Source: Delphinapterus leucas
Taxonomy: Eukaryota > Chordata > Mammalia > Artiodactyla > Monodontidae
DNA: 64,000 nt
Assembly (NCBI RefSeq): GCF_002288925.2
Contig: NW_022097993.1
Span: 12,066,071 to 12,130,070 of the forward strand
Reading direction: 5' to 3'
Positions 21,343-35,369 of this stretch are shown here, piece by piece. The translations under genes and the position numbers were made by a program. How positions within the stretch are numbered: the first letter of the stretch is position 1; the number at the start of each line of letters is the position of its first letter. The notes under the pieces are model-generated. The model worked only from the letters and a program-made list of their open reading frames with translations. It was not told where the DNA came from and did not search any database.

Positions 21343-24300
21343 CTTTGTTGGCCACTTCCCTCTTTGATTATCCATTTTTGGAACGAGTCACTTGGAAGGA
21401 ACCAGATGTCTTCAGGAACCACCTGGAGGCACCACCGGGAGAATAAAAGGGGTGCCATGATGTTACTACCCTGATGCATAAACAGCATGAAATATCACTT
21501 CATCTATAGGCTCAGTAATCTCCTTAACAGCAGTAACGCTAATAATCTTCATAATTTGAGAACCATTTATATCCAAACGAGAAGTCTCAGTAGTGGAACC
21601 TGCTACTAATAACCTAGAATGAGAGACAAGGAGGCAACACAAGCACGTGCTTTCCTACCTGTGAACCAAACGGGATCTGCAGTGACAGACTTTGAAAGAA
21701 GCCAGGTGTTTGGTCATGATCCTGAAGCGCGTCTCTTATTTACCTGGTGATTTGTGGACAGCGGCTCGCAGAGAGGTGTGTGCTTTATGCAACTGCTCAC
21801 AGTGATGACAACATGGTAACTGAAATTTGAACTGTGTGGTTGGGGTCTGCTGCTTTTTAAACTAAGCTCTGGTGACTAGAGTTCTTGAAAAGTGAGGACA
21901 GCCAGTACTGGATCAGAATTACATCCTCAAAACTTAGTTGAGGGGAGACACAGTTCTGTGGGGAAAACTGGAGGCGCTTCTGAACTTCCAGGGGCACAAC
22001 TCTTCCGAACTGTTGTGTTTGAAGCTGTGGACTGAACAACAAATCACTTTGATGGCAGCACAACCCGAAAGACTCAGTTGCATGAATAGAGCTGACACAT
22101 ACGTGGAGTACAGCTGATGTGGACCGAAACTGACATTCAGAGTGAGCCTGTTGACAGAATTGTAGGGATAGAAAAGAGCTGTTCATCTCGGTGTAATCAA
22201 AAGGAAATGAGGAAAGTTGGAAAAAACGTGGAGTGGTTCTAAACATCATAAGTAAAGTTGAGATACTCTGATTTCAACAAGGCAAGAATTTCCCACGGGG
22301 GCCCCTGGTTATTGAAGGAAGCTAATTACATTAATATTTTCTTGTCTTTCCTCTGTGGTACAGTGAATTGTTTTTCCAGGGTCTTAATATCACACCAAAA
22401 CAGAACATATTTTTAAAAAATTAAATGGCTAAAATAGTGTCTGGATAACTAAAGTAAAATTTGAAAGAAGAAAAGTTTCTAATAAATAAGGCAAACATTG
22501 TGCAGTGAACAAGACGATTTTTTAAAAGTATGTGGGTTGTGCTGATTAAATCAATTAGCAAAAATATTTAAAATTATTTTACAGTAGGAAAGAATTTGTC
22601 AAAATAGATTTCAGGAAAATAATCAGAATGCTCAGGAACATTAAAATAGGGTCCAGAGATCAATCTTTGTTTTGATGCATTTTGTGAATCAATTTTGGAG
22701 CTCGTAAAAGGCAAGAATTCCATGCAGCCTAGAACTGTTATTTGCAGCTTCCTGAAAGATAGGTAAACACGTGAATTTAACATTAGGTCAGATGATTGTA
22801 GGAAAATCTGTACATATAGGAGCAATAATTTTGAGAAGAGGTAAGAATAAATTCGATTTCGTCTTCAGCTTTGATTCTTTCCCAATGGTATTACATTAGT
22901 AAATACACAGAATGTGGCTCTGCGTCTGAGGTTTGCTGGAATAATTGATAGAGTGTCTTGTGAATTGGATTTATTTCCCAAACTGGGTTTAGCAGGCTTG
23001 GAGAAGGGCAGCTGGGAATATTGCAATCTGGCTGACAATCCAAACCCTGATGATGGACGTGAGTGGGTCCAGCTGGAGGTAGGAAGGCACTGGTGGGGTG
23101 CCTCCCTAGTCACTATTAGATATGATCATAATTAGCACTTTTATGAGGGAATCTGCATAAGGAGTAAATACCAAGTTAATGGAACGGCTGAAAAATGAAC
23201 TAGGAGCCTTAGTTTATAGCAGTGGGGAATGTCATAAAATACAGGTAGGGGAAACTGAAGAACTGCAGTGAGAAAAAGGGAAGAAAAGAAAAACAAAATC
23301 GAAAGCTAGTGAATCATTTCCACAAGGATTTTCATCTGAAACTTAATTATAAAGTGCTCTGAAATGGCATAATAATAACTAAAGTTGCCTGCATAGACAA
23401 TAGACTTGGGCATTATATGTTGTGATCAGGGTTTTGTCATCTGCAATGAATTATTCTGTCCGCCTACACCTGTATCTCATCTGTAGCAAGAAAAGGTCAG
23501 GATGAAATGCCTGGATTGGAGTTGCTGTCGCCAGAACATCATACATACTGTCACACACACATACAAATTGTCTTTGGCAACAAAGCCCATAAATATTTCC
23601 ATTGGTTATGAAATAACCCTGGACTGCCTTTTATAATCACAGATGTAGGACAGAACCGTAGCTTCATCCTAAGGCAAATGGCGGGTCTGAGGCAATGAAC
23701 ACCCCGTCAGGTTGAACCCTGAAGCGGGTGTCCTTTACAGGAGGAGCTACAGCTGGCAAGCTCCCGAGGAATTGCTCCTCGTGTCTTGCTTCTTCCTCCT
23801 GTGTCCCTCTGCCTTTTTTCCCCCTCATACATCTGGATATCCAAAGAATGCATATGATGCTGGCCGTTTTTAATCTCTAAATTCCTTTTCATTACATTTT
23901 TCAGTTCTCTGATTGATTAAGGGAGAACCTTCAGTGATAAATGGATTTCAGTGTCTACTTTAAGACTATAGATCTATCTTTCAAAAAGAGCGTTTTTCTG
24001 AAGCTTTTGGTTGGCCAAGCAAGAACCAGCTGGTAGGAGTTGTTATTTAATATCATATACAAATTCCAAAAATTTTTCTAGCATTTAACATTTATACAGT
24101 TGCTCCTGTGTTCATTTGGAAAGTTGAATGGGTGGATAACATTCTTAATTAAGCAGCAAATCTAATGTAGCCCATGAAAACCAAACTGGAACCCATAAAT
24201 TCACTTGTGAAGGCTTCCTAGGTTACTGCCCTCCAAGGAGAAAAGAGCAGCAAACTGAATTCAGGCTGAATATTTTTCTGGTCTCTATGGAAAAAATTTT

Positions 24301-24880
24301 CTTCGACTTTTATTTTTTTACCTTTCTGCTCTTAAGTCAATTAAAATCACAGTTATAAGAGCAATTCCATCAACTTTGCCCTAACAGCCAAGGCCTTCAA
24401 ATCCACTCAAATCCATTCTGTTCTAATGTAAGACTTGTTCTATCTTTTAACCTCAGACTATAAGTCCCCTTGGCAGCCTGACAGATTCTTTTGTTGTCTC
24501 ATTGTTGCCTCTAAACACACCGTGCCCTTCTTTTTTCTTGAATAAACAGCATTTTATGAGCAAAATCGTATGAAAGCTCTCTCTCAAATCTTTACCTTTA
24601 CACCTCTATTGGAATTAAAAAACAAAAATGAAAGCAAAAAAGTAAAACAAAACTAAATCCCAAGGTAACCCATACCAATAATCAACAACAACAACAGCAA
24701 AAACAATGACAAAACATCAGGAATTTTAAACTAAGGGCACATTCAAATCAAGGGAGAAAATTTAACACAAACCACAAAAACAAAACTAAAATCCTTTATT
24801 GCTTATTTATTATGAATGCCTTTTTATATAATTTCAACTAGCAGTTATTCTCCTATTTAAGCCATATAGATATTATGCAA
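21343..24880. other. Long unrecognised stretch, no gene seen
   Basis: About 3.5 kb without a recognised repeat or exon. Reading frames are short (longest 130 codons, minus, 21857-22249) with no domain I recognise. It could hold conserved non-coding elements, which cannot be judged without alignment. Confidence 0.5.
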
Positions 24881-24884
24881 AGAA

Positions 24885-25070
24885 ACAGATTATCTCATTT
24901 ATTCTTATAACCTCATGAGAATACAGTATCATTGTTCCTACTTTGCAGACAAGGAACGGGAGGCACAGAGAAGTTCAAAACTTGCCCAGAGACACACAGT
25001 CTGAAAAGAAGGTGTTGAAGGACCCACACTCAATCAGCTGTTCCCAGTCAGCTAGCTCCATTTATTTCTC
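24885..25070 (-). mobile_element. MIR SINE
   Basis: 'tttgcagacaaggaacggga', 'ggcacagagaagttcaaaac' and 'ttgcccagagacacacagtc' match the MIR core in reverse. An old mammal-wide SINE. Confidence 0.8.
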
Positions 25071-25074
25071 ATTT

Positions 25075-25641
25075 TTGGTAACTCCATGTTTAAAAACCTA
25101 AAAAAGAAACATATCTCATTCATATTAAGAAAGAAGTTCAGTGATGCAAAAGGCCCAGTGGCAATTCAGAGTGGGACTCTTCACTGCTGGGTGAAGCAAA
25201 GCGTTCATTTTGTTTTCAACCTTCTAGTTCCAATTTAATCTCCTACAGCACCAGAAGTGTTTATACTGACCTGCCCAGGCCCTGCAGAGCAGGCAAGTGA
25301 TAGGGAAGCTTAGTGGAGATATTTATGCTAAAATATGATTGACGGGAATGTTTCCTGCATTCTTTCTGATGGAAGGAAGAGGCAAGCTGATTATGGACCT
25401 TAATGACACCTGTAAAGTCTCTTTTACCAAATAAAGTAACATAGTCCTGGGAATGAGATTCTGCTACATTAACGGTCCTGCCCATTCTCAAGGGGAGGGG
25501 ATGATACAGAGTGTTTGCACACAGAGGCAGGGATCTTGGGGACCAGCTTAGAATTCTGCCTACCACAGAGTAAGAGAAGCTTCTGTGAAATTTGTGTTGC
25601 CTCACATACAAGAGGGAAAAAAAAACCCTGAGTATTACATC
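25075..25641. other. No recognised feature
   Basis: Flank between MIR and LTR. A poly-A run lies at 25617-25625. Confidence 0.45.
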
Positions 25642-26235
25642 TGTGCACTGATAAAGTCGAACTTTCCCCAAACTCTGGGACCCTGGAAAACAGCTATGGT
25701 TAAGAAGTCCACCCACCCTTTTGTGTTTGGAAAAGCTGCTAAGTGGAAAGAGCCACTCTTCCCTGTATGACTGAGCTATAGCTCAGGGCTACCCCCCCTT
25801 GTTTACCTCTGACGAGGCCAAACAGGGACCCTCCAAATTCCCACTCTGCCTCGTAAATGATTAGCAAAACTGCTTTGTCTCTACTAATCAATTGCAGCAA
25901 AATACGCGTGAATCTGATATGATTGAACTTTAGTTAAGCTTCTCTCCTTCCCCCGGACCCCTGAACTTTGGTCCACCCTCAGCCTGCGTCAACCCCTCCT
26001 AAGAGTAGGCTGACCCTGAGTAGTGCATTCTCTGACCTACTGTCTTGTCACTGCCATGTCCACCCCACATTCACATCCGTCCACTGCCCTACAGCAGGCG
26101 CCCTCTGGTTTCCAGATCTGACAGTCAGAGCATCCTTCCCGTGGCAGTAATTCTTAGTCTCCTCTCTTGCAATAATCCTTCCGAATAAAGTCTCTCTTTA
26201 ACCTAAGTCCCCGTTTGTGGTTTTTTTAAACATAC
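25642..26235 (+). mobile_element. Solo LTR of an endogenous retrovirus
   Basis: Starts 'tgtgcactgataaagtcgaa' and has a polyadenylation signal 'aataaagtctctctttaacc' near 26183, with the end near 'tttttttaaaca'. It aligns block by block with 62131-62785. No gag, pol or env remnant flanks it, so it is a solo LTR left by LTR-LTR recombination. Family not named. Edges are approximate and the TSD is not clear. Confidence 0.62.
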
Positions 26236-28291
26236 AGCTGTGCCTTTCAAAGCAATATTCTATTCAACTAATGTAATTTTTTAAACCATTGCTCTGAAAG
26301 CAGGGCAATTAATCCTCCATCTTAGCTGCTGTGTGCTGAGACAATGGCCCAAGTGAGTCCTGCAGAAATCTCCATGGAGTCATAGTTCCTTTCCTTGGAG
26401 CAGTTAATTAAAAATCACCCCTCTCAGACTCCAGTTTAATCCAGCTAGCTGAAATTAACACAACTAACATTAAAGTAAGTAAGAATTTCAAGGAAGAAAA
26501 CTTCAAGGAAAGGTCACAACAATTTTAAATGCATGAGGTTGCCATAGATTTTGGCAGTGTGGGAAAACTATTTTTATTTAGAGGCTAAGTCAGGATAAAA
26601 GTAAATCCTAATCCCTTGACTTGGTTGTGTCCTGGGATCCATATGGAATAAAGTATAACTCACCCAGCCCATGATCTTCAAATAAGGCCTTATAGTCCAG
26701 TCTAGAAACTATTAGTCACACTACATCTTCATTTGGAAGTTTTAGATTTCTGATGAGGACAATTTGCAGTTATAAGTGATTTTTAATGTTTTTGCATAAA
26801 CCATAGTAATTGGCCATTATTACTTTACTTAATGATCAACTTTACTATGAGATACAAATAGAAGATGCCACAGTTAAAACTACAGGAACCAACTTATTCT
26901 TTGATGTCAGGTAGGTCCAGGTTTTCAAAACTTGAATTAAGAAAACCCTTTGGATTACTGAGGAAATTTAGACCTTATCTTTCAAAGTCTAAACATTTGG
27001 TTCAAATTTTAAAAGCTCCATTTCTACTGAGGACAGTCCCCTTACCAGATGTAGAGATTTAAAAAGCAAAACGGGACTCAGAGCTTAGAATTTATGGAGT
27101 CAAGCAAGTTTTAAAATATCTACTGGGCTGAATTCTCAGTAATAAACACTAGACTTTTATATTTGAATAATGTCATTTATCATACAACATCTACCATACT
27201 ACATAGTTGAGAGGTGGAAAAGAAAGAAAAACAAATCAACTTAATGTATGTGTGATTTAAGACCTGATATATTTCTCTAGCAACTAGCAAAACAGAAAAT
27301 CTGCTTTATTTAACGTCTCCTTTTACATGTTAGTGTAAGCATAGTGGTAATTTGATAAAGGATATAAAAAGCCTGACTTAATGGCAATTAAGTGGGTCCA
27401 TGTCAAGTCCTGTTATTATAATCTTCATCTATTTCTTCTTTCCTAGCCTATGTTTGAGAACACTGAATAACACTTAATCATATAAGCTGATATGATGGAT
27501 TAATATAAAGTTCTTCGGAATTGGGGTACCTATATATTTGAACATTTCCACCATTCTCTGGATCTCATTAGCTTTGTAATATCACATGAACACCTTATAG
27601 ATTAAAACATGGAAATAGTAGCATAGTAGAATATTTGGCACACTAGGACAAAAAAGGGATAGAATTTGCTCTTCAAATGTAATTAGTTCAGGTACAATTT
27701 CAGAAGAAACAATAAAAGGAATCAACCTTGTCTAGATATTTCAAATATTTGAATACTAATACTATCTCTTAGTCTTAAGCCTACGGATAAATTACCGTTA
27801 CCCAGCACGGTGCTATGATAATGTCAACATCATCACCAATTAGAGTCAGGACACAGCCAGCCCCACCACCAATTCATATGACTTGATTTTAGCGGGACCC
27901 ACACTTGCGTTCAGTAACCCTTTCTTCACCTTTAAATGATCACTGGATGCACTGCTCGTGGTACCGTGAGCATGGTGCATTTCTATTGTCCTCCAATTCC
28001 AATTCCATTCTTAACCTCTTTACTCTTTGTAGATGATTGCATATCAAGACAGGTCCACTACATAAGTTATTTACAAATTTTCTTTTCCATATCAAACTTT
28101 CTGCTTTTATTCTTCATATTCTTCGCTTCCACCCCAGAACAAGAAGTGAATTCTTTATTCCATTCCCTCTCACTCCCTCAGGCACCTTGTGCATTTATTA
28201 AATTCTATTTCATTGGCTCCTATCCATCTGCCTAAGGATATTTTCAAGCCGTTAGTTTTCCCACTTTTTCCTTCAAGGTCAATATTTTCCT
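26236..28291. other. Long unrecognised stretch, no gene seen
   Basis: AT-rich, about 2 kb. No repeat family or exon recognised. Confidence 0.5.
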
Positions 28292-28305
28292 TCAAGGCCC
28301 TTTTT

Positions 28306-28529
28306 TTGTTTGTTTTGTTTTGTTTTGTTTTGTTTTTGCTGTATGTGGGTCTCTCACTGTTGTGGCCTCTCCCGTTGCGGAGCACAGGCTCTGGGCGCAC
28401 AGCCTCAGCGGCCACGGCTCACAGGCCCAGCCGCTCCGAGGCATGTGGGATCTTCCCGGACCGGGGCACGAACCCGTGTCCCCTGCATTGGCAGGCGGAC
28501 TCTCAACCACTGCGCCACCAGGGAAGACC
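28306..28529 (-). mobile_element. CHR-superfamily SINE, short-body type
   Basis: A complete reverse copy with a (tttg)n-like tail on the left. Perfect 14-bp TSD 'tcaaggcccttttt' at 28292-28305 and 28530-28543. Confidence 0.97.
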
Positions 28530-28543
28530 TCAAGGCCCTTTTT

Positions 28544-30145
28544 CTCTAAGTCTGTATATGTCCATTTCCTCACTGGTTATGCAAAACTCTGTCCTTGGCA
28601 GTCTGGCTATTTCCCAACCATTAGTGACATCTCTACTGATTGCCTAGTTATCAAAGCTTTGAGAAAGAAATAAAAGGGTAGCCCCTGAGATCCAAAAACA
28701 CTCACGGTGGGGCCTTTCTTATAAAGCTGGTCTGAGTCTCATAGCAAGGCCATATTGCTCTCTTGTTGGACATAATGTCAGAGAATATCAACATCAGAAA
28801 AAGTCACTCTAAGACCATCATAAGTGGGACAGAAACAAGTCCACCATACAACATACAAAATAACAAACATCCTGTGACCGTGACTTCCTTTACCAAATAC
28901 AGCTTTAGTTTATCTATATAAAGTTATCTATGTATAGAGTTTTATTCTCGTTTGCCAGCCTTGTATATAAGATTTATTGAGATACTCAATCACAGTGTGT
29001 ATGTGTGTGTGTGAATTACCCGGATCCAGTCACAGTGACCCATTTCCCTGAAAAAGATGTCATGTTTACTCTCCACATTGAGAAAGCCCGCTAGTGAGAA
29101 AGAAGCATGAAGCCAATAAGCAGAAAAGTGAGGTTAGAAAAGGAGTTGGTGTCCTGAGGTCTCTCTGCCGGTGCAGGAGTTTGTTCAGCTGTTCCTTAGA
29201 TTCTGAGAATTCATTAGTTTATCTTATTTGCTAAGCTCCAACTGAGTTTCTGTCACATGGAAGTGAAATATTCCAAACTAATATACTTAACTTTCTTCTG
29301 CCGGTCTGCATCTCTGTCTTTGGGACCAGAACTTTAGAAAGAAGATGATCCATGTTTCTGGCTGGAGAACTGTAGAGGAGGATGTACTTCAAAGACAGAC
29401 CCCTCTGACTTCGACCAAGATGTGTAGTTTGGGTTTGCTATGCATAGATAAGACCTATACTAGATCTTTCTGTGATCCTCCAGACATTTTTTAATTCTGG
29501 AAAAATATTCTAAATGAAAAATGACTATTGTTGATATGCACCACCCTTAGAGGATTTGCATGGGATGAACATGGTGGGAAAGTAAATGGTATATAAACTT
29601 TTGAAAAGAAGAAGAAGATACCAACATCTAGCTAAATAAATTATGTTCTGATTGGAATTTCCTTTATTTTTTTCTAAAGAAACACACATACATTTAGGTC
29701 ATAGCTCTGCAATTTGCAGAGGTAATAAACTCTAGTCTTAGTAAATAAAAATGAATGAGCATCACTAACAGGTCTTATTTTATGACCAGATTTCTCCCCC
29801 ATCTGGAAAAAGATCCTTGGTGTTAGCTCTAACAAGTGACTCAACGAAGGGGAAGGGACAAGCCACGGTCTTCATATTTAGTTCTAGGCAACCTCTATTT
29901 GCGAAGTCTCAGGGTTTCTAGACAAAGACTTATCAGAGAGAAAGGAAAAGGGGACCAGAAGAAAAGATGCTTGATTTCTTGACGTTAAAATGGCAATGGA
30001 TGTTTAATGTGGCCAGTGGAGTGTTACAATGAAAGGGTAATAACTATGCAAAAGAAACGTGGTTTCTTTTGATATTATATTCACATGTAACATGGTCCAC
30101 TGGAAAGTCGTGAAGGACAGCATTGATTTCTTGAATCATCTATTC
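28544..30145. other. No gene seen; short TG repeat
   Basis: Unrecognised sequence with a short (TG)n run at 28995-29013. Confidence 0.5.
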
Positions 30146-30290
30146 TGGAAGTTTTTGTTGAGCACCTGCCCTACGCCACGGGTTATTCTAGGTACTAGCC
30201 ATACAGTGCTAAGCAAAACAAACAAAGTCCCTGCCCTCAAGGAGCTTACATTCTCTAGTGGGCAGCAAGATATTGAGAATCCACGGTATG
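30146..30290 (-). mobile_element. L2 3'-end fragment
   Basis: 'ttgttgagcacctgccctac', 'ctaagcaaaacaaac' and 'ccctcaaggagcttacattc' match the reversed L2 tail closely. Confidence 0.8.
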
Positions 30291-32834
30291 GCTGGTCTTC
30301 ATCTTTGTAGACGGTGCTTGTGAAGACGACGACCATCTTTTTACATGCATGAGAAAGTTGCATCGTCCAAATGGAATTGCAAAAGCAGGCATCACTCAGC
30401 AAATTTTACAGTGGAAGCAAGACCCTTTGGGTATGCATTTGCCCCTGAATACCTGTTTTGCCAACATACTGAGGCCTGGTCACAGGGGGTGAGGTCAACA
30501 GCCTTCTTCCTTCCATTTATATGGGAACTATATATAATTCATTTTCCAAACTAGGAGACCTTGGAAAGTAAAAGGAGGCACTAATAATAATTATGCCAGG
30601 ACAACAGGCATCAAGTTAAGCCCTGTGCCCATCAGAGCAGCATTCTCCAAATCCCTTATTCCTGCTGGGGAGGTCTGAGGCTTTAAACAGCCATCCGGTG
30701 CCATCTAGCAAGACCCTCGAGCTTCAGAAAAAGCTGGTTGACTCCGGGGATACATATGAGACTCCAGTTTTGACTTATGTAGTTTGTAGAGCTAGACAAA
30801 ACTGTCAGCAGGGAATCCTTGATATTTTGACAGCCTCATCCCCAGTTCTACAAGGAAGGAGATGTTCTCTCCAAAAAAAGACCAATCTTTTTTGCTTTAT
30901 CAGTTTCAAAAAAGGCTAAAGTACAGGTTTGAATTTTGAGACCTTGGGGGCCTGTAAGTTAAGAGTGAACTGTGTAAGAGCTCCCTACAGCGCCCCTACT
31001 GGGTAATTGGGCCCATTGCACAATTCTCTAGGCTGCCACCCCGGGGAGAGGGGCAAGACGATGTGACTTATAAAGGCCATTCAGTTTCTAATTTTTATGA
31101 TATAATTTGTAATGCTTCATAAAAGTGACACTTTTACTAGTCCAGGTCATAAAACATGTAATCGTTTTGCTTGACAAATGTTGGTGCAGGAGATTAACAG
31201 CTCTGGATTTGTTGTTACTATTTATTATTATTTAACCTTGATTGAACTCCACTAGTATTGCTATTTCATAAGACACAGTCTTCGTGCTTTAAGAAACGTC
31301 TATTATGTTATTTAAAACTCATATACACGTATGTGAAAGTTTGGGGGCAGGGGCAGGGTAGGAGAGATTTAGGGAGAAGCTTGCCTTATCTTGGGGTAAC
31401 CAGTAATTACCAACTTAATTTTATCTGATGAATTAACCCACATTTCCTTCCGGCCCCACTTGTTCAGGCCTCTTTTGGACCACTTTCCTCAAAGACATCT
31501 ATGTCCCTTCCCACTAGCCTTCAGATCATTGCTAGGATTGCTGGAAGACCGTACCTGCCTTGTTCTCTGTTGAAGTCCTGACACCTTGCCCTGCTCATGA
31601 CACAGTGGTTATTTGTTGAATACAGCAAGTAACATTTTTAGAAATTTATGTGGTTTGGTAACGTGCAGGATGTCAGCAACATTGAAACATAGAAGCTGCC
31701 AAAATATGACCTACACTCTGGGGAATTATTTGACCACACTGTCGGCATATATAATTTCAGTTAACATAGTTTCTTCTGTATTTTAGAGATGAAGCAAGCA
31801 TCTCTGTGATTTAATTGATGTATATCTAGCAAACATTCCTAAAACATAAACCCTAATCTATCATGTTAGTTTATTTCTTCTGAACTGGAGGACTTTCTTC
31901 AAGGGTCCCCTATTAAAATGCAAATAAACTCTGGACTGTTAATAAGCCCCATGGCTGAGATGAGCCCCCCAGGGAACCTGAGAGAGGGCTGCAGCTGTGT
32001 CCCCTGCACTGTCTGCCTCCAGTTTGCCCCACAAAGGTCCATGGTAGCATTTCCACATAGGTTCCAAAATACCTGAAAACCTGCAGCTTTGTGGGGAAAG
32101 ACTCCACATTAATCAATATGTAACTTAAGATTACACAACTTGCAAAATAGCAACCGTAGGCATTATTTTCTCTTTTATGAATCCACAGCTGTTTTGGGGA
32201 ATAACAACCCTGGATCAAGGGGAGGAGGGTTTAGCTCTTATTTCAAATTAAGATAATCATCAGTTTTTCGAAAACTTAAGAGCAGCAGTGCCAGTGTTAT
32301 TAGCTTTTCTTTCTGTTTAACTTCCTTGAAAACTTTATTTCAGTAGTGAAGATAGGTTTTGATGGATGGGGTGAAAACTTGTTTTTGCCTTTGAAAAATG
32401 TGTTTACTCCTCGGGCACTCAAATTTCTCATGGCAGTGTTGATAATTTGGAGAAAGTTGGGAGCATGCAAGTTATGTTTTGGGTTTCAGAGGACAGAAGG
32501 CAGCACCTGTGAACATCAGATCTTCCCATCTGCTTGTGGAAGCACAGTCGCTACTTTAATCTATAATCAATTGTCTTCCTTGATCAGAAAAGTACAGTGG
32601 GTGGAAGAATCTCCTCCAGCCTACAGTGAATGCTCTTCAAGGTCAAACTATTTTAAATACGTACTGATGAGTCAATGGAAGTTTTAAAATGAAAATGTTA
32701 TAACCAACAAAGTTATAAAGAGGTTGCAGAGCACCAAGTGGATGATGGCTTACAAAGAGTTTAGAAAAATGTTAATTACATGGAAAGTTTGATGACATGG
32801 AAAAGAAAGGGTAAGGAGGTATTAAAATTACCTT
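30291..32834. other. No gene seen; possible weak L2 near 31440-31620
   Basis: A 113-codon frame at 32346-32687 (+) shows no recognisable domain. 'gtggttatttgttgaataca' near 31604 may be the end of a very old L2. Confidence 0.45.
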
Positions 32835-32874
32835 ACCTTTAATTATTCAAAATTACCTTTAATTATTCAAAATT
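32835..32874. repeat. 20-bp tandem repeat, two perfect copies
   Basis: Unit 'acctttaattattcaaaatt' at 32835-32854 and 32855-32874, just before the SINE at 32890. Confidence 0.95.
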
Positions 32875-32889
32875 AAAATTATGAATCAC

Positions 32890-33207
32890 TGACTTCCCTG
32901 GTGGTGCAGTGGTTAAGAATCTACTTGCCAATGCAGGGGACATAGGTTTGAGCTCTGGTCTGGGAAGATCCCACATGCCATGGAGCAACTAAGCCCGTGT
33001 GTCACAACTACTGAGCCTGCACGCTAGAGCCTGTGAGTCACAACTACTGAGCCTGCATGCCCAGAGCCCGTGCTCCACAACAAGAGAAGCCACCACAATG
33101 AGAAGCCTGTGCGCCGCAATGAAGAGTAGCCCCCGCTCGCCGCAACTAGAGAAAGCCTGTGCGCAGCAACGAAGACGCAACGCAGCCAAAAATTAAATAA
33201 ATGAATA
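32890..33207 (+). mobile_element. CHR-superfamily SINE, long-body type
   Basis: A complete copy with head 'acttccctggtggtgcagtg', long body and 'aaattaaataaatgaata' tail. TSD 'atgaatcac' at 32881-32889 and 33208-33216. Confidence 0.94.
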
Positions 33208-33216
33208 ATGAATCAC

Positions 33217-34065
33217 CCTTTCTACATAAATTACTTTAGCTAATTAACATTATGAAATCTTGGGCTTGTTGTAGATTTGCTGCACTGATGTAAGACTATT
33301 TTCACCTAAGGTGTTGTCACCATTGCCATTTAGACATCCTGCCTGTGATCAGCTTGTCTCTACCACACTTCACAATCCCACACGTTCATGTCTCATCCAA
33401 ATGTAACGGATCCAAAACGTGCCGCCCAACTAAGAAGCAAAGAATGTCAACCCTGAGCTCATCCCCTCTGAGGACATATTTCTTAGCCCCTCTGAAAAAA
33501 AAATAGGTTTATATTTGAAATGATGTGGTACCATTATGGACAGGTCATCTAATATAGTAAATCCTATTTCAGATCTGTTTATTATATAAGATGAATGATA
33601 AAGCAACACAGAAAACAATAATGTGAGGTGTAAAATAAAGCACTTGTTTTGCTAAGGATCATCCCTTAACATAAAGCCTCACTATTCTCCTGGCTGTAAT
33701 ATAAAGGTTTTAGCTTTTATTTTATTTTACTTTTGAAATGTATGCATGCCTCACTGCTCTTCAATCTGTCTTCTTCTATTTATATTACCATATCATGGAA
33801 TGAAAAGATGCCAAAGATATGCAGAGGCCAAGTCCACCCAATTTGATATTCTAAAATACAGAGAAAAAATAACTTCCGATGATATGCAGACAAGAGGAAT
33901 TTTGGTTCTGGGGCAGAAAACAGTCTTCTCCTACTTTTCTACCACTTATTTCTCTGGGTTTGCTTAAAATATATAGTAAATATATTTTTTTTACAATGGC
34001 ATCACAAAGATTCGGAAAAAAATGGATAAGCTGAGCTGGAGAGATTTTATGCTTACCTCTCTCTT
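33217..34065. other. No recognised feature
   Basis: AT-rich, nothing recognised. Confidence 0.5.
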
Positions 34066-34195
34066 TTTCCACATTGTGAGCTTTTCCTTAGGGTTGCATT
34101 TATTTATTTAATTTTATCCCCAGCACTTAGCAAAGTGTTTAGCACATGAAAAGTTGGTGCTCAAAAATGTTTGAATGAACGAGTGAATACAAAAT
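34066..34195 (+). mobile_element. L2 3'-end fragment
   Basis: 'tatccccagcacttagcaaa' and 'ttggtgctcaaaaatgtttg' followed by 'aatgaacgagtgaa' match the L2 tail on the + strand. Confidence 0.72.
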
Positions 34196-34363
34196 ACATA
34201 AAGATGAGAATTAATAAGAAAAATTGAGACTAGGAAAAGTGACAGGCAAAGGGACCAGTCAGTTCACCATCCTTTACAAATATACCTTTTCACTGTAAAC
34301 AGGAAGGTTTTGGTCCCCTGATCTTCCTTCTTCTACTATTTATCTTTATAGAAAAATAAAGCA

Positions 34364-34577
34364 GGCTTCCCTGGTGGCGCAGTGGTTGAGAGTCCGCCTA
34401 CCGATGCAGGAGACACGGGTTCGTGCCCCGGTCCGGGAAGATCCCACATGCCTCGGAGCGGCTGGGCCCGTGAGCCATGGCTGCTGAGCCTGCGTGTCCG
34501 GAGCCTGTGCTCCGCAACGGGAGAAGCCACAACAGTGAGAGGCCCGCGTATCGCAAAAAAAAAAAAAAAAAAAAAAA
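34364..34577 (+). mobile_element. CHR-superfamily SINE, short-body type
   Basis: A complete copy with a long poly-A (34555-34577). A TSD could not be fixed because both flanks are A-rich. Confidence 0.95.
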
Positions 34578-34750
34578 TTGCCAATTGTCTGCCGCCTGAA
34601 GTTTCTGACTCCAGTTTCAAAAGAAAGCACATTCTCCTGTTTTTGTTTTTTCCCTATAAGGAGTGTTTTTCCTACACTTCATCACGATTACCTTGACCAT
34701 GATCTGAATGCAGTAGATTCTCACATTGGTGACTCAGGAGAGATCATGAA

Positions 34751-34766
34751 CACACACACACACACA
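34751..34766. repeat. Short (CA)n microsatellite
   Basis: Eight CA units. Confidence 0.9.
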
Positions 34767-34989
34767 TTGAATTACTGAATAAATCTAGTTTTGCTCAAGG
34801 GTTCTCAGTGATCCATTTCTTCCCGGTTTTTTCCACATACTTTGTACTGTTGTGTTAGCAATAGGTCACAGTTTTGGTTTTTCTGCATCACTGGAGAACT
34901 TAATTGATGAGAGCAGCACATTGAGTTTAGCCCTCTTTGCAGTTATTTCCCTAAGAAAAGCCATGGCATTTATCTAAATGCATTTTTGT

Positions 34990-35160
34990 TCATATTTTAT
35001 GATTTTTTTAAAAAAAACACTTTATTGTGGGATAATTGGCATACAACAAACTGCACATATTTCAGGTGTACAATTGGTTAAGTTTCGATATCTGTATTCA
35101 CAGGTGAGACAGTCATACTCAAGGGAATTAACACACCTGTCATCCCAAATTGCTTTTGGC
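34990..35160 (-). mobile_element. Ancient L1M 3' UTR fragment
   Basis: 'cactttattgtgggataatt', 'caacaaactgcacatatttc' and 'gtgtacaattggttaagttt' match an old L1 3' UTR in reverse. Confidence 0.6.
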
Positions 35161-35369
35161 CCATTTTCTTCAGCGTACTGGACCCTTTCTGAAAGAAGTG
35201 AGGTAAAGGGGTGAATTCATTTTGTTTTAGTTATTCTCTCTGCCTATTCCATTCCTGGGGTATAATTAAAACTTGTAAGAGAAATGTTATTTTTACAGTT
35301 TAAGATAATTTTATTACTTCTTCTCTGTGACACTGCTGAGGATTGCTTTTGTTTCTTCATATGGCAGAG